A DNA stretch of 64,000 nucleotides from Marinobacter lipolyticus SM19 (GCF_000397065.2 NZ_KE007325.1:398495-462494), one strand, 5' to 3'; positions 1 to 11,300 are shown, numbered from the stretch's first letter. The notes: generated by a model not told the origin, from the sequence alone. Numbers and translations are program-made.

Positions 1-496
1 TGACGGCAATGCAGCCGTTGGTCCAGTCCAGGCCGGTGTAGGCAAACGCCATATCCCCCGCCTCGTTTGGCAAGCCGTGAATCATGATGCTGCCACCCGG
101 ATCGAGTCCCCAGGCTTGCGCCAGTTCCTTGTCCCGTTCGTTCGGGTAGGAGATATGAATCGATTTGTAGAAGTCACTGCCGGCATTGCGCCAATCCAGC
201 TGATAGTCTCCCTCGGGAGTGCGCTCGTCCCCTTCGTACAGCTTGTGTCCTTCCGGGTTTTCTCCCAGTGAGATACGGTAGCTGCGCACGACTTCCTGGT
301 CATCCATCAGGTACAAACGGCGTTCGCTCTTACGCACGAGTACTTTATTGATGGCCAGGGCCTGATCCAGTGAGGGCTTATCTTCAGGCATCCGTGTTTC
401 CGCACGTGCCAGCATTTCAGTCGCCGATGCACCGGAAAACGGTGCCACAAGGCAAACGGCAAACATGAACAAAAAAAGCGGCATCCGAACAGTCAT
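1..496 (-). CDS. L,D-transpeptidase family protein (YkuD/YafK type), 3' end beyond the window
   Basis: Exported murein L,D-transpeptidase-like protein that would form peptidoglycan cross-links or attachments in the periplasm. Reading leftward from ATG at 496, the first 165 residues are present and the rest lies outside the window. A signal peptide (Met-Thr-Val-Arg then a hydrophobic run, ending near Ala-Ser-Ala) is followed by a YkuD domain with Val-Leu-Val-Arg-Lys-Ser-Glu-Arg-Arg-Leu-Tyr-Leu. The catalytic signature is clear: IHGLPN, and about 16 residues on TNGCIAV with the nucleophilic Cys. The next gene to the right is on the same strand but 99 bases away. Family assignment is firm; the exact subfamily (YafK versus other ErfK/YbiS relatives) is not certain. 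Confidence 0.85.
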   Translation of the reverse strand, partial: MTVRMPLFLFMFAVCLVAPFSGASATEMLARAETRMPEDKPSLDQALAINKVLVRKSERRLYLMDDQEVVRSYRISLGENPEGHKLYEGDERTPEGDYQLDWRNAGSDFYKSIHISYPNERDKELAQAWGLDPGGSIMIHGLPNEAGDMAFAYTGLDWTNGCIAV

Positions 497-595
497 GGGC
501 ATACGTTACTAATGATTAATATTGGTTTGGCACAGTTTATAGCATAGCCGACCGCAAGATTGTTAAGGGGTTTTGTTAACTTTTTTGGTCAGGCA

Positions 596-2329
596 TTAAC
601 CGAGCCGCCGGTTTTCCGAGCTGTCCATTTTCAGGCCAACCTTGGTGACTCGGTCGGCGTCGGTCGCGCGGGCAACCAGGGTGACGGGGCCGAGAATCAC
701 TTTGTCACCGACAACCGGATGGCCCTTGGTGCGTCGTGCGAAACATTCAGCCAGTGACAGTTCGGGAGGAAGCTCATCGAACTCAATACCGTACACCTGC
801 TCTACGTCTCCCAACAACGCGTCGCCATTGAGGACAAAGTCGCCAAAGAAGGCACGTTCGGCCAGGTGCTTGGGTGCCTGGCGGCCACTGAGCGCCTTGC
901 CAAGTTCCGAGAGGTCCGATGGTGTCGCAAACATAGCGATGACATCGCCGCTGAAAATCTCCATTTCAGGGCTTGGCTGGTAACACTCGCGCTTGCGGAA
1001 CACACCGGCAATCGCCGTATTGGAGGGAAGGCGGAGCTGCCCCAGGGGACGGGGTGTTTTCCAGCTATCACCCCGTAACGGAAACAACATAAGTTCATGG
1101 TCACCGGTTGCAGGCACGTCCAGGGGAAGGCGACGGTATGGATCCTCGCCGGCGGGGACTTCCAACCCCAGTTTGCGAGCCAGAGGCGCCATGGTGGTGC
1201 CCTGCACGACCAGTGACACCAGAACAATGAAGAACGCGGCGTGGAAGATCAGTTGCGCGTCGGGCAGACCAGCAATAACTGGAAACAGCGCCAGCACGAT
1301 TGGAACCGCTCCGCGCAGGCCGACCCAGCTGATAAAACCCAGTTCCCGGCGGTTGAAGCCGAAAGGCCAGAGGGTAACCAACACTGTGAGCGGGCGAATC
1401 AGGAGTATGAGCGTCAGTGCCAGGATCAAGCCGGCCCCGGCAAGCTGCCAGAGATCGGACGGCGTGACCAGCAAACCGAGAATCAGGAACAGACTGATCT
1501 GCGACAACCAGGCCAGACCATCGTGGACCTGGAGTATCATCGGCATCATCCGCACCGGACGGTTACCGATCACCACGCCGGTCAGATAGATGGCCAGGAA
1601 ACCGCTGCCGCCAATGGCGTTGGTGCCGGAAAACACGGCGATGCCAGCTGCGGCCACCAGCAGAGGATACAGGGACGGAGTCAAACGGATGCGGTTGGCC
1701 AGCTGTACCACCACATGACCACCAATCAGCCCGGCGACGGCACCGATGCCGAACTGCTTGATCAGCATGACAAGCGCTGTCCAGCCGCCGTCGTGACTGT
1801 TATTGGCAATCATGGTGACCAGCATCAGGGTCAGGAAAATGGCCATCGGGTCGTTGCTGCCGGACTCAATTTCCAGGGTCGCGCTGACCCGTTCATTGAG
1901 GTGCAGCCCCCGGCCCTGGAGTAACGAAAACACGGCGGCCGCATCGGTGGAAGAAATGATCGCGCCAATCAGCAGGGCCGTGAGCCAGTGCAGGTCGAAG
2001 ACCCACCAGGCCACCAGGCCTGCGCCGCCGGCGGTCAGGAACACACCGAAGGTGGCCAGCATCAACGCCGGCCGCAGACCCACACGGAAGGTTTCCGCCC
2101 GGGTGCGCATGCCGCCATCCAGCAGGATGACTCCGAGTGCCAGGTTGGCAATCACAAAGGCGAGTTCGAAATTGTCGAAGCTGATGCCGCCAGGCCCGTC
2201 TTCTCCCATCATCATCCCGACGATCAGGAAAATCAGCAGTACAGGCATACCGACCCGGCTTGAAAGCGGGCTCAGTACGATGCTGATAACCAGCATCAGG
2301 GCGCCAATCAGGGTAAAGGTGGGGTCCAT
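596..2329 (-). CDS. nhaP2: NhaP2-type potassium/proton antiporter
   Basis: Inner-membrane CPA1 antiporter that exchanges cytoplasmic K+ (or Na+) for H+, protecting against high internal potassium or alkaline load. The 577-residue length matches the NhaP2/CvrA family. Residues 1-390 are about 12 hydrophobic segments with the conserved ISSTDAAAVFSLL and SGSNDPMA stretches that carry the ion-binding Asp residues. After about residue 400 come a soluble TrkA-C-like domain and a CorC/HlyC-associated domain (from about 495). ATG at 2329 is preferred over the TTG one codon upstream because GGAG lies eight bases ahead of it. Transcribed leftward, away from the tRNA gene. Confidence 0.9.
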   Translation of the reverse strand: MDPTFTLIGALMLVISIVLSPLSSRVGMPVLLIFLIVGMMMGEDGPGGISFDNFELAFVIANLALGVILLDGGMRTRAETFRVGLRPALMLATFGVFLTAGGAGLVAWWVFDLHWLTALLIGAIISSTDAAAVFSLLQGRGLHLNERVSATLEIESGSNDPMAIFLTLMLVTMIANNSHDGGWTALVMLIKQFGIGAVAGLIGGHVVVQLANRIRLTPSLYPLLVAAAGIAVFSGTNAIGGSGFLAIYLTGVVIGNRPVRMMPMILQVHDGLAWLSQISLFLILGLLVTPSDLWQLAGAGLILALTLILLIRPLTVLVTLWPFGFNRRELGFISWVGLRGAVPIVLALFPVIAGLPDAQLIFHAAFFIVLVSLVVQGTTMAPLARKLGLEVPAGEDPYRRLPLDVPATGDHELMLFPLRGDSWKTPRPLGQLRLPSNTAIAGVFRKRECYQPSPEMEIFSGDVIAMFATPSDLSELGKALSGRQAPKHLAERAFFGDFVLNGDALLGDVEQVYGIEFDELPPELSLAECFARRTKGHPVVGDKVILGPVTLVARATDADRVTKVGLKMDSSENRRLG

Positions 2330-2376
2330 CAAATCTCCGTCCGTCAGTGTGTAAGCATAGCAGGACCGCCCCGTGG

Positions 2377-2403
2377 CCTGCGACGGAAAAATACCGTCGC
2401 AGG
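2377..2403. repeat. perfect hairpin, first of a tandem pair
   Basis: CCTGCGACGG (2377-2386), a seven-base loop, then CCGTCGCAGG (2394-2403): a 10 bp perfect stem. It abuts a second hairpin at 2404. It lies in the divergent region between the antiporter gene and tRNA-Gly, so it falls in or near the antiporter leader. There is no T-run suited to a terminator on the plus strand; the loop reads TATTTTT on the minus strand. Confidence 0.6.
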
Positions 2404-2426
2404 GACTTGCCGGGCCGAGGCAAGTC
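2404..2426. repeat. perfect hairpin, second of a tandem pair
   Basis: GACTTGCC (2404-2411), seven-base loop, GGCAAGTC (2419-2426): an 8 bp perfect stem touching the preceding hairpin. Its left arm overlaps the putative -35 element of the tRNA-Gly promoter, so an operator role is conceivable but unproven. Confidence 0.55.
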
Positions 2427-2436
2427 CGCTTATATT
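2407..2436 (+). promoter_or_regulatory. putative sigma-70 promoter of tRNA-Gly
   Basis: TTGCCG at 2407-2412 and TATATT at 2431-2436, separated by 18 bases, end 20 bases before the mature 5' end of the tRNA. The spacing is acceptable for sigma-70 and the -10 is one base from consensus. This is read by eye only. Confidence 0.4.
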
Positions 2437-2456
2437 GCCGTAGCGGAAGGTATTCT

Positions 2457-2530
2457 GCGGGTGTAGTTCAATGGTAGAACGGCAGCTTCCCAAGCTGCAT
2501 ACGAGGGTTCGATTCCCTTCACCCGCTCCA
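2457..2530 (+). tRNA. tRNA-Gly (anticodon CCC)
   Basis: A full cloverleaf can be folded by hand. The acceptor stem GCGGGTG pairs with CACCCGC; the D-arm contains TAGTTCAATGGTAGAAC. The anticodon stem GCAGC/GCTGC encloses the loop TTCCCAA with anticodon CCC. The T-arm carries TTCGATT, and CCA is encoded at the 3' end. It reads GGG glycine codons. It sits alone, 117 bases before the nuoA start, and no other tRNA is near it. Confidence 0.95.
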
Positions 2531-2647
2531 CTCCACGCATTCCGCACTCACTTATCCGTCCATGTTTGTGCAATCCCGAGGCTGTTGCTAGGTTTTATAA
2601 GAAGTGATTAAAAAACAGCCGCTGTCTGCCAGTTGAGAGGGGAGCAC

Positions 2648-3058
2648 ATGTTGGAAAACGTGGTGAATGGCATTGCCGAATACTGGGCCACGGGGTTTTT
2701 CATCGTTGCGGTGGCTGGTCTTTGCGCCTTTATGGTGGGGGCGTCGAGTGTTCTTGGCGGGCGCAGCCGCGGCATCAGCAAATCCATTCCGTTTGAGTCC
2801 GGTATTGTCGGTGCCGGCAGCGCGCGCCAGCGTTTTTCCGTCAAGTTCTATCTGGTTGCCATGTTGTTTGTGATCTTCGATATCGAAGCGGTATTCCTGT
2901 TTGCCTGGGCCATTGTCATCCGCGATGTTGGCTGGACCGGGTTCTGGGGTGCTGCCGTGTTCATCTTTATCTTGCTGGCCGGTCTCGTCTATGACAGCCG
3001 CACCGGCGCCCTGGACTGGGCCCCGCAATCCGGGCCGGCAGACAAACCCGGCAATTAG
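2648..3058 (+). CDS. nuoA: NADH-quinone oxidoreductase subunit A
   Basis: Small membrane subunit of complex I at the junction between the peripheral and membrane arms. The 136-residue product has three transmembrane segments and the conserved stretch around Ile-Pro-Phe-Glu-Ser-Gly, with [20 protein letters not shown] in the second segment. A TTG start five codons upstream is possible, but ATG at 2648 directly follows GAGGGGAG and gives the normal family length. First gene of the nuo operon; its leader begins just downstream of tRNA-Gly. Confidence 0.95.
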   Translation: MLENVVNGIAEYWATGFFIVAVAGLCAFMVGASSVLGGRSRGISKSIPFESGIVGAGSARQRFSVKFYLVAMLFVIFDIEAVFLFAWAIVIRDVGWTGFWGAAVFIFILLAGLVYDSRTGALDWAPQSGPADKPGN

Positions 3059-3133
3059 CCACGTATCCGCTGAAGCTCCTGGCCTTTTGGGTGCCAGGTC
3101 GTGATGGCGGTGTGAATATTAATGGAGGCATCC

Positions 3134-3811
3134 ATGGCCTATACCCTGACCCGGGCTGAGGATCCGACGGAAGGCAACGCCCGTTACCCGGTTGATCGTC
3201 GGGAAAAAACCGAGGATCCAGTGAAACAGCAACTCGAGCGCAATGTGTTTACCGGCAAGCTCAGTGAGGTACTCAACTCAGCGGTGAACTGGGGCAGGAA
3301 AAACTCTTTATGGCCCTACAACTTTGGGCTGTCCTGTTGCTATGTGGAGATGACCACCGCGTTTACTTCGCCCCACGATATTGCCCGGTTCGGCTCGGAG
3401 GTGATCCGGGCGTCGCCCAGGCAGGCAGACTTCATGGTGATCGCCGGCACCTGCTTCATCAAGATGGCTCCGGTTATCCAGCAGCTCTACGACCAGATGC
3501 TTGAGCCGAAATGGGTGATTTCCATGGGCTCCTGCGCCAACTCCGGCGGTATGTATGACATCTACTCGGTGGTGCAGGGGGTGGATAAATTCCTGCCGGT
3601 TGATGTGTATGTGCCCGGCTGTCCACCCCGTCCTGAGGCCTTTTTGCAGGGTTTGCAGTTGTTGCAGGACTCCATCCAGGAGGAACGCCGGCCATTGTCC
3701 TGGGTGGTGGGTGACCAGGGCGTTTACCGGGCTGAGATGCCATCGCAGCGGGAAAAATGGCGGGACCAGCGAATCCAGGCCACGGAATTGAGGAGCCCCG
3801 ACAAGCTATAA
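3134..3811 (+). CDS. nuoB: NADH-quinone oxidoreductase subunit B
   Basis: Peripheral-arm subunit that carries iron-sulfur cluster N2, the last electron donor before quinone. The four cluster ligands are visible: the Cys-Cys pair in GLSCCYVEM, the Cys of MGSCANSGG and the Cys of VPGCPPRPE. 225 residues, as in enterobacterial NuoB, starting MAYTLTR much like the Escherichia coli protein. ATG at 3134 is chosen over ATG at 3122 because GGAGG (3124-3128) is placed correctly for it and lies inside the longer frame. Confidence 0.96.
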   Translation: MAYTLTRAEDPTEGNARYPVDRREKTEDPVKQQLERNVFTGKLSEVLNSAVNWGRKNSLWPYNFGLSCCYVEMTTAFTSPHDIARFGSEVIRASPRQADFMVIAGTCFIKMAPVIQQLYDQMLEPKWVISMGSCANSGGMYDIYSVVQGVDKFLPVDVYVPGCPPRPEAFLQGLQLLQDSIQEERRPLSWVVGDQGVYRAEMPSQREKWRDQRIQATELRSPDKL

Positions 3812-3836
3812 AGCCACTTGCCGTCGTTTACAGCTG

Positions 3837-5621
3837 ATGATCAGGAGTCAAACCACGAGCATGAGCAATAGCGCAGACAATGCCGATGTTGAGTTGGTCG
3901 AAGTCCTGCAACGGGACTTTGGCGAGGGTGTGCTGCACTGCCAGCAGACCCGCACCGGCATGCCTGTGCTCTGGGTGTTGCGGGCGGCACTGACCGATAT
4001 CCTGGGCTATCTGAAGAGCCTGGATGCACCCTACGATCTGCTGTACGACCTGTCAGCGACCGACGAGCGGCTGCGCGACCACCGCCAGGGCCTGCCGGAT
4101 TCGGATTTCACGGTGTTCTATCAATTGATGTCGATAACCCGGAACCGCGACATCATGCTCAAGGTGGCCCTGAACGATGAGGATCTGAGTCTGCCCACCG
4201 CCACCGGGGTGTTTCCGGCCGCCAATTGGTACGAACGGGAAGTGTGGGACATGTTCGGCATCAGCTTTTCCGGCCATCCGCATCTTGAACGCATCCTGAT
4301 GCCGCCCACCTGGTCGGGACACCCCCTGCGCAAGGATTACCCCGCCCGGGCGACGGAATTCGATCCCTACACTCTGACGGTGGAGGGCCAGCAGACCGAG
4401 CAGGAAGCGCTCCAGTTCGTGCCCGAAGCCTGGGGCATGGCCAGAGAGCGGGACGGCGCGGAGTTCATGTTCCTGAACCTGGGGCCCAATCACCCCTCGG
4501 CCCACGGTGCCTTCCGTATTGTCCTGCAACTGGACGGTGAGGAGATCATCGATTGCGTGCCGGACATTGGCTACCACCACCGGGGCGCGGAGAAAATGGC
4601 CGAGCGTCAGTCCTGGCACAGCTTCATTCCCTACACCGATCGCATCGATTACACCGGCGGGGGGATGAATAACCTGCCCTATGTGCTGGCGGTGGAGAAG
4701 CTGGCCGGCATCGAGGTGCCGGACCGGGTGAAAACCATCCGGGTGATGATGGCGGAAATGTTCCGAATTACCAGCCACCTGCTGTTTCTCGGCACCTACC
4801 TGCAGGACCTCGGCGCCATGACACCGGTGTTTTTCACCTTCAGCGACCGTCAGCGTGGCTATAAGGTCATTGAGGGGATTACGGGCTTTCGCATGCACCC
4901 GGCCTGGTATCGCATTGGCGGGGTGATGCAGGATCTGCCCCAAGGGTGGGAAAAGCTGGTTCAGGAGTTTCTCGACTGGATGCCGGCCCGGCTGAGGGAA
5001 TACGAGCGGGCCATGATGGAGAACGCTCTGGTCCGGGACAGGACGCGGAACATAGCGGCGTTTGACACGGCCGAAGCCCTGGCCTGGGGAGTCACCGGCC
5101 CCAACCTTCGGGCCACGGGATGCAATTTTGATCTGCGCAAACAGCGCCCCTACTCCGGCTATGACAATTTCGAGTTCGAGGTGCCGTTGGGGCACCGGGG
5201 CGACGTTTTTGACCGGGGGCAGCTGCGTATTGAAGAAATGCGACAGAGTTTGCGGATTATCCAGCAATGCGTCGACCACATGCCGTCAGGGGACTTCAAG
5301 GCGGACCACCCGCTCACCACACCACCACCCCGGGAGCGGATGCTGGAACATATTGAAACCCTGATTACCCATTTCCTGCAGGTGTCCTGGGGGCCGGTGC
5401 TCAAACCCCAGGAATCGATGCAGATGGTGGAGGCCACCAAGGGCATCAACAGCTATTACCTGACCAGTGATGGCAACACCATGAGTTACCGGACCCGGAT
5501 CCGCACGCCCAGTTTCCCGCACCTTCAGCAGATTCCCAGTGTGATGCGCGGCGGCTTTGTGCCGGACCTGATTGCTCACCTGGGCAGTATCGATTTTGTT
5601 ATGGCCGATGTGGACCGTTGA
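3837..5621 (+). CDS. nuoC: fused NADH-quinone oxidoreductase subunit C/D
   Basis: Peripheral-arm subunits C and D joined in one 594-residue chain, as in Escherichia coli. The NuoC part (about residues 15-190) contains NWYERE.WDMFGI and [10 protein letters not shown]. The NuoD part (from about 205) contains [12 protein letters not shown], the quinone-site stretch [12 protein letters not shown], and ends [10 protein letters not shown]. The start could also be ATG at 3861 (giving MSNSADNAD), which has AGGAG about 14 bases upstream; neither start is decisive. The stop TGA overlaps the next ATG (TGATG at 5619-5623), so nuoE is probably translationally coupled. Often annotated nuoC or nuoCD. Confidence 0.96.
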   Translation: MIRSQTTSMSNSADNADVELVEVLQRDFGEGVLHCQQTRTGMPVLWVLRAALTDILGYLKSLDAPYDLLYDLSATDERLRDHRQGLPDSDFTVFYQLMSITRNRDIMLKVALNDEDLSLPTATGVFPAANWYEREVWDMFGISFSGHPHLERILMPPTWSGHPLRKDYPARATEFDPYTLTVEGQQTEQEALQFVPEAWGMARERDGAEFMFLNLGPNHPSAHGAFRIVLQLDGEEIIDCVPDIGYHHRGAEKMAERQSWHSFIPYTDRIDYTGGGMNNLPYVLAVEKLAGIEVPDRVKTIRVMMAEMFRITSHLLFLGTYLQDLGAMTPVFFTFSDRQRGYKVIEGITGFRMHPAWYRIGGVMQDLPQGWEKLVQEFLDWMPARLREYERAMMENALVRDRTRNIAAFDTAEALAWGVTGPNLRATGCNFDLRKQRPYSGYDNFEFEVPLGHRGDVFDRGQLRIEEMRQSLRIIQQCVDHMPSGDFKADHPLTTPPPRERMLEHIETLITHFLQVSWGPVLKPQESMQMVEATKGINSYYLTSDGNTMSYRTRIRTPSFPHLQQIPSVMRGGFVPDLIAHLGSIDFVMADVDR

Positions 5622-6133
5622 TGATGGAAACGACTCCGACACCACAGACCATCACCACCGACGGCTTCCGGCTGCACCCGGAAGACGAGGCCGCCATGCG
5701 CGCCGAGGCCGGCCACTACGAGCAGCCTCAGGCGGCCTGCATTGAGGCCCTGAAGATAGTCCAGCGCCGCCATGGCTGGGTGCCGGATGACGCGATTCCG
5801 GCCATTGCCCGGGTATTGGGTGTGGGGCCGGCCAGTGTTGAAGGCGTCGCCACCTTTTACAGCCTGATTTTCCGGCAGCCGGTGGGTCGCCATGTCATCC
5901 TGGTGTGCGACAGCAGTTCCTGTTTCCTGACCGGATTTGAGCAGCTCCGTGAGGCCCTGAGCGAGCGTCTCGGCATCGGCTTCGGCGAGACCACGGCCGA
6001 TGGCCGTTTCACCCTGTTGCCGGTGTGCTGTCTGGGCGCCTGTGACGGCGGGCCAGCCCTGATGATTGATGATGATGTCTACGGCCCGGTTGGGGCCGAG
6101 GACCTTGCAGATTTGTTGGAGGGCTATTCGTGA
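5621..6133 (+). CDS. nuoE: NADH-quinone oxidoreductase subunit E
   Basis: Thioredoxin-fold subunit of the NADH-oxidising module that holds the [2Fe-2S] cluster N1a. Ligand cysteines are seen in [11 protein letters not shown] and [12 protein letters not shown]. 170 residues. The start ATG overlaps the nuoCD stop, and another ATG follows at 5624. The stop overlaps the GTG start of nuoF. The shadow frames on the opposite strand here are long only because of high GC. Confidence 0.95.
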   Translation: MMETTPTPQTITTDGFRLHPEDEAAMRAEAGHYEQPQAACIEALKIVQRRHGWVPDDAIPAIARVLGVGPASVEGVATFYSLIFRQPVGRHVILVCDSSSCFLTGFEQLREALSERLGIGFGETTADGRFTLLPVCCLGACDGGPALMIDDDVYGPVGAEDLADLLEGYS

Positions 6134-7500
6134 ACAGCCAGCGCCAGTCCCCGATCTACAGAAGCCGTCTGCTGCAGCCGGGTGCCGATCGGTCGCCGGA
6201 CACCCATCCGCTAACCTGGCGGCTTCGGGATGATGGTCAGGTGGTGGGCCTGAAAGAGTACGAATCGAAAGAAGGCTATCAGGCGGTCTCGCAGGTTCTG
6301 AATGGGCGGGATCCCGGCGCAGTCATCGCCACCATGAAGGAGGCCAATGTGCGGGGCCGTGGCGGCGCGGGCTTCTCCGCCGGCGTGAAATGGAGCCTCA
6401 CCCTGCAGGGGGGTGACATGCCCCGCGGGTACATCGTCTGCAATGCCGATGAGATGGAGCCGGGCACCTTCAAGGATCGCCTGCTGATGGAACAGCAGCC
6501 CCATCTGTTGATTGAAGGCATGATTCTGGCGGCTTTCGCCAACAATGCCCGATACGGCTACATCTTTCTGCGCGGGGAGTACGTGGAGTCGGCCCGGGTG
6601 CTCAGCGCGGCCCTTGCCGAAGCCCGGGAAGCCGGCTGGCTCGGTCCGGACATCGCCGGCAGCGGTTTTGATTTTGACATTGCCCTGCACACCGGGGCCG
6701 GGCGCTACATCTGCGGAGAGGAAACCGCCCTGCTTAACTCCCTGGAAGGCCACCGGGCCAATCCGCGGGCCAAGCCTCCGTTCCCCGGCCAGTCCGGGGC
6801 CTGGGGTAAGCCAACGGTGGTGAACAACGTGGAAACCCTGTGCAACGTGCCGGCGGTCATGTTGCGGGGTGCCGACTGGTACCAGGAACTGTCCGGGGAT
6901 CGCAGCGAGGATGGGGGCACCAAACTGTACGGCGCCTCGGGGTTGGTGAACCGGCCCGGTCTCTGGGAGTTGCCCATTGGCACCACCGGTCGGGAGATCC
7001 TGGAACTGGCCAGTGGCCTGCGGGACGATCGACAACTCAAGGCCTGGTTGCCCGGGGGTGCCAGTACCGGATTCCTGTTGCCGGAGCACCTGGACCTGCC
7101 GCTGGATTTCGACACCGTAGGCAAGGAAGGCAGTCGCCTCGGCACCGGCCTGATCACCGTGGTGACCGAGGACCAGAGCATGGTTTCGTTGATGCGCAAC
7201 CTGGAGGAGTTCTTTGCCCGGGAGTCCTGCGGCTGGTGCACGCCCTGCCGCGAGGGCCTGCCCTGGACCGTGAAGTTGTTGCTGGCCCTGGAACGTGGTG
7301 AAGGCGAGGTTGGTGACATCGAGTTGCTGGACAAGCTGGCGGCAGACTGCGGGCCAGGCCTGACTTTTTGTGCTCACGCCCCGGGTGCGGCCATGCCCCT
7401 GGAAACCGCGCTCCGGCATTTCCGGCACGAATTCGAGCAGGGCGTTCACTACCCGAAGGGCAAGGCCCATGCGGATCCAATACCGGTGGGGGAAGTATGA
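6130..7500 (+). CDS. nuoF: NADH-quinone oxidoreductase subunit F
   Basis: NADH- and FMN-binding subunit of complex I and the entry point for electrons. Visible signatures: the nucleotide-binding loop [13 protein letters not shown], the FMN region [14 protein letters not shown], and the N3 [4Fe-4S] ligands in [12 protein letters not shown] (first Cys at about residue 367) with a fourth Cys in LTFCAHAPG. 456 residues, close to the 445 of Escherichia coli. Starts at GTG 6130 within the last codons of nuoE (GTGA overlap). Confidence 0.95.
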   Translation: MNSQRQSPIYRSRLLQPGADRSPDTHPLTWRLRDDGQVVGLKEYESKEGYQAVSQVLNGRDPGAVIATMKEANVRGRGGAGFSAGVKWSLTLQGGDMPRGYIVCNADEMEPGTFKDRLLMEQQPHLLIEGMILAAFANNARYGYIFLRGEYVESARVLSAALAEAREAGWLGPDIAGSGFDFDIALHTGAGRYICGEETALLNSLEGHRANPRAKPPFPGQSGAWGKPTVVNNVETLCNVPAVMLRGADWYQELSGDRSEDGGTKLYGASGLVNRPGLWELPIGTTGREILELASGLRDDRQLKAWLPGGASTGFLLPEHLDLPLDFDTVGKEGSRLGTGLITVVTEDQSMVSLMRNLEEFFARESCGWCTPCREGLPWTVKLLLALERGEGEVGDIELLDKLAADCGPGLTFCAHAPGAAMPLETALRHFRHEFEQGVHYPKGKAHADPIPVGEV

Positions 7501-7538
7501 ATCGATTACCGACGGGCAACAGGGAGTAAACCGGCGCC

Positions 7539-10307
7539 ATGGCAACCATTCACGTGGACGGCCAGAACTACGAGGTGAGCGGGGCCGACAACCTGCTCCA
7601 GGCCTGCCTGTCCCTGGGTCTGGATATTCCCTATTTCTGCTGGCACCCGGCCATGGGCAGTGTCGGCGCCTGCCGCCAGTGCGCCGTGCGCCAGTACAAG
7701 GACAGCGAGGACGACAGGGGCATGCTGGTGATGTCCTGCATGACCCCGGCGGCAAACGGCACCCGCATTGATATTGAGGATGAAGAAGCCCGCGCTTTCC
7801 GGGCCAGCGTGGTGGAGTGGCTGATGATCAACCACCCCCACGACTGCCCGGTCTGCGAGGAAGGTGGCCACTGCCACCTGCAGGACATGACGGTGATGAC
7901 CGGCCACGATCGCCGCCGATACCGGTTCCGCAAACGCACCCGGCGCAACCAGTATCTGGGCCCCTTCATCGCCCACGAGATGAACCGGTGTATCACCTGT
8001 TACCGCTGTGTGCGCTTCTACAACGACTACGCTGGCGGGACTGACCTGGGTGCCTTCGGGTCCAAGGACAATGTCTACTTCGGACGACACCAGGAAGGCA
8101 CCCTGGAAAGTCGCTTCGCCGGCAACTTGACCGAAGTCTGCCCGACCGGTGTCTTCACCGATCAGAGCCACTCCGAGCACTACACCCGCAAGTGGGACCT
8201 GCAGTTCGCGCCGGGGATCTGCCACCAGTGCGCGGTGGGGTGCAACATAAGCCCGGGCGAACGCTATGGCGAAATCCGGCGGATCGAGAATCGCTACCAC
8301 GGTGAGGTGAACGGCTATTTCCTGTGTGATCTCGGCCGTTTCGGCTATGGCTATGTGAACCGGCAGGATCGGCCCAGAGTGCCTGAGTTCCGGTCGGGCC
8401 TGGAGCGTGAACCGGAGCAGGAGCCGGAGGAACTCGGGGTGGATACGGCCCTGGCCCGGATAACGGAGACCCTGCGCCACGCAGGTCGGGTTATCGGTAT
8501 TGGCTCGCCCCGTGCCAGCCTTGAAAGCAATCATCAGCTGCGGGAACTGGTGGGTGAAGCCAACTTTTCCATAGGAATCAATGAGAACGAACAGGTCTGC
8601 CTCGACCTGATGAATGACCTGGGCCGCAGTTGCGGACTGCCAGCACCCACGTTGCGGGAGGTGGAAGGACACGATGCCGTGCTCCTGCTCGGGGAAGACC
8701 CCATGGAGAGCGCGGCGCGGCTTGGCCTTGCTATCCGACAGGCGATCACCGCGCCAACGGCGGAACACGCGGCAAAGCTGGGAATCCCCCAATGGAATGC
8801 CGAAGCCATGAAAACCCTGGCCCAGGACCATCGCCAGCCGCTATTTATTGCCTATCCGGCCGAAACCGAGCTGGATGCCCTGGCCCGGAACCGGCTGGCG
8901 CTGGCCTCTGACGACATCGCCCGGCTCGGATTTGCGGTAGCGCACGTCATTGATCCGGCAGCCCCTGACGTGCCTGATCTGGACGAAACGCTGCGATCCC
9001 GTGCTTCGGAGATTGCCGGCGCGCTGATGGCCGCTGAACGGCCACTGGTGGTCAGCGGCGGTGCCCTGGATTCTCCGGCCATCATTCGGGCCGCCGGCAA
9101 CATTGCCCGGGCGCTCGCCCGGCGGGCCAGCCAGGGCGGGCTGTTATTCGTTCGCCGGGAGGTGAACAGCACGGGCCTGTCCCTGCTGGGCGGCCAGCCC
9201 CTGGAGTGGGCAATGGATCAGTTGGCAGACGGAAGCGCCGATGCGGCGGTTATCCTTGAGAATGACCTTTATCAGCGCCTGCCGGAAACCCGGGTCGATG
9301 CAGCCCTGGCCAACGTCCAGACGCTGGTGGTGCTGGACCATCAGCGTACCCGCACGCTGAATCGCGCAAGCTTCTCGCTGCCGGCGGCCAGCTTTGCTGA
9401 GGGCGATGGCACCCTGGTGAGCCTGGAAGGACGGGCTCAGCGCTTCTTCCAGGTGTTCGAGCCGGGCTATCTCCGCCCGGAAGCCCGGATCCATGAGAGC
9501 TGGCGTTGGCTGCACGGGCTCTCGGCCAAACTGAACGGCGATACGCCGGGGGACATTACCCTCGACCAGGTAACGGCGGCCTGCAGCCAGGCCTGCCCGG
9601 ACCTCGTGAAGATTCCCGCTGCCGCCCCCGGTGCCGGGTTCCGGATCGAGGGGCTACGGCTGGCCCGTGAGCCCCACCGATACAGTGGCCGGACATCCAT
9701 GCGGGCAAACCAGAGCGTCAGTGAGCCCCGGGTGCCCCAGGACCCGGACACCGCATTCGCCTTTTCCATGGAGGGCTACAGCAGTTTCCGCCATCCCCAC
9801 CAGCAGGTGCCGTTTGCCTGGGCGCCAGGCTGGAATTCGCCCCAGGCCTGGAACAAATTCACTGATGAGGTTGGCGGCCATTTGCGCGGGGGTGACCCGG
9901 GCATCCGGATACTCGAGCCGTGGCCTGGCCAGTATCGCTATGAGTGTGACATTCCGGCGGCCTTTCAGCCGTCCGACACGGATTACCGGGCCATCGTTCT
10001 GCCCCGCCTGTTCGGCGGCGAGGAGACTTCTGACCGGGCGGAGCCCATTCGTCAGCGGATGGAGTCACCGGTGCTGCTGCTTTCGGAAGCCGATGCCACG
10101 GCACTGGGTGCCGAGCCGGGTGGGCTGGTTACGGTTACCGGCGAGCATTCCTGCGTCACGCTGCCGGCCCGGGTACAGGTGGACTGGCCCCGGGGGCTGG
10201 TGGGTCTGCCGGCCGGCAGCGTTCCGGCGGGTATCGCTAATGGTCCGGTCACGCTCACTGCCGGCCCGGGTTCCACGCCGACACCCGGCGAGGAGGTGCG
10301 CCCATGA
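7539..10307 (+). CDS. nuoG: NADH-quinone oxidoreductase subunit G
   Basis: Large iron-sulfur subunit of complex I. The N-terminal [2Fe-2S] ferredoxin domain has Cys34, Cys45, Cys48 and Cys67. It is followed by a His-Cys motif ([17 protein letters not shown]), a [10 protein letters not shown] site, and the extra cluster region CHQCAVGCN (N7-type, found only in some bacteria). The C-terminal two thirds form a molybdopterin-oxidoreductase-like domain without cofactor. 922 residues against about 908 in Escherichia coli. The start is preceded by AGGGAG and a 38-base gap after nuoF. The final ATGA overlaps nuoH. Confidence 0.95.
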   Translation: MATIHVDGQNYEVSGADNLLQACLSLGLDIPYFCWHPAMGSVGACRQCAVRQYKDSEDDRGMLVMSCMTPAANGTRIDIEDEEARAFRASVVEWLMINHPHDCPVCEEGGHCHLQDMTVMTGHDRRRYRFRKRTRRNQYLGPFIAHEMNRCITCYRCVRFYNDYAGGTDLGAFGSKDNVYFGRHQEGTLESRFAGNLTEVCPTGVFTDQSHSEHYTRKWDLQFAPGICHQCAVGCNISPGERYGEIRRIENRYHGEVNGYFLCDLGRFGYGYVNRQDRPRVPEFRSGLEREPEQEPEELGVDTALARITETLRHAGRVIGIGSPRASLESNHQLRELVGEANFSIGINENEQVCLDLMNDLGRSCGLPAPTLREVEGHDAVLLLGEDPMESAARLGLAIRQAITAPTAEHAAKLGIPQWNAEAMKTLAQDHRQPLFIAYPAETELDALARNRLALASDDIARLGFAVAHVIDPAAPDVPDLDETLRSRASEIAGALMAAERPLVVSGGALDSPAIIRAAGNIARALARRASQGGLLFVRREVNSTGLSLLGGQPLEWAMDQLADGSADAAVILENDLYQRLPETRVDAALANVQTLVVLDHQRTRTLNRASFSLPAASFAEGDGTLVSLEGRAQRFFQVFEPGYLRPEARIHESWRWLHGLSAKLNGDTPGDITLDQVTAACSQACPDLVKIPAAAPGAGFRIEGLRLAREPHRYSGRTSMRANQSVSEPRVPQDPDTAFAFSMEGYSSFRHPHQQVPFAWAPGWNSPQAWNKFTDEVGGHLRGGDPGIRILEPWPGQYRYECDIPAAFQPSDTDYRAIVLPRLFGGEETSDRAEPIRQRMESPVLLLSEADATALGAEPGGLVTVTGEHSCVTLPARVQVDWPRGLVGLPAGSVPAGIANGPVTLTAGPGSTPTPGEEVRP

Positions 10308-11287
10308 GCTGGCTGACGCCGGAATGGCAGGCGAATCTCTGGGCCATGTTCCAGGCCCTGGTGATTCTGTTGGGTGCGGTGCTGCTGGGCGCCGCCCTGA
10401 CCATTGTCGAGCGTCGGCTGCTGGGGCTCTGGCAGGATCGCTACGGCCCCAACCGTGTTGGGCCATTTGGAACTCTCCAGTTGGTGGCCGACATGATCAA
10501 GATTTTCTTCAAGGAAGACTGGATTCCGCCGTTTGCGGACCGGCCGCTTTTCCTGCTGGCACCAATAATCGCCTTTGCCTCCCTGCTGCTGTCGTTCATC
10601 GTCGTTCCGATAACGCCCGGATGGGGCATTGCGGACCTGCACATCGGGTTGCTGTTTTTCCTGGCAATGGCGGGCATCAACGTCTATGCCGTACTGCTCG
10701 GAGGATGGGCCAGTGGCAACAAATACGCGTTGCTGGGCGCCTTGCGCTCGTCGGCCCAGACCATTTCCTACGAGGTGTTCATGGGCCTGTCGCTGATGGG
10801 GGTGGTGGCTCTGGCCGGTTCCTTCAACATGCGCGAGATTGTCGCTGCCCAGGAAGGGCTCTGGTTCATCATTCCCCAGTTCTTTGGCTTCGCCACCTTC
10901 CTGATTGCCGGCATTGCCGTGACTCACCGCCATCCCTTTGACCAGCCTGAAGCCGAGCAGGAGCTGGCGGATGGGTACCACATTGAATACTCCGGCATGA
11001 AGTTTGGCCTGTTCTTTATCGGTGAGTATGTCGGCATGGTGCTGGTGTCCGCCCTCATCGTGACCCTGTTCTTTGGCGGCTGGCATGGCCCCTGGTTACC
11101 ACCGGCGCTCTGGTTTGCGATCAAAACCGGCTTCTTCCTGGTGCTGTTCATCCTGTTGCGGGCCTCATTGCCGCGACCCCGCTATGACCGGGTGATGAGC
11201 TTTGGCTGGAAGATTTGTCTGCCCCTGACCCTGATCAATCTGCTGGTAACCGGCGCGGTGATGCTGCTGGTTGCACCCGAAGGCTGA
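10304..11287 (+). CDS. nuoH: NADH-quinone oxidoreductase subunit H
   Basis: Membrane subunit next to the quinone channel, with eight predicted membrane helices. Conserved stretches include [21 protein letters not shown] near the N-terminus and the loop [20 protein letters not shown]-like run (residues about 206-228), rich in the acidic residues that link quinone reduction to proton movement. 327 residues, typical of the family. Start overlaps the nuoG stop by four bases (ATGA). Confidence 0.95.
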   Translation: MSWLTPEWQANLWAMFQALVILLGAVLLGAALTIVERRLLGLWQDRYGPNRVGPFGTLQLVADMIKIFFKEDWIPPFADRPLFLLAPIIAFASLLLSFIVVPITPGWGIADLHIGLLFFLAMAGINVYAVLLGGWASGNKYALLGALRSSAQTISYEVFMGLSLMGVVALAGSFNMREIVAAQEGLWFIIPQFFGFATFLIAGIAVTHRHPFDQPEAEQELADGYHIEYSGMKFGLFFIGEYVGMVLVSALIVTLFFGGWHGPWLPPALWFAIKTGFFLVLFILLRASLPRPRYDRVMSFGWKICLPLTLINLLVTGAVMLLVAPEG

Positions 11288-11300
11288 GGAGGATTCCGTC

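Noticed and set aside
4053-5279. Long antisense open frames across nuoCD, nuoF, nuoG and ask
   Set aside because: They mirror strongly conserved genes in high-GC DNA, resemble no family, and have no Shine-Dalgarno or partner genes.
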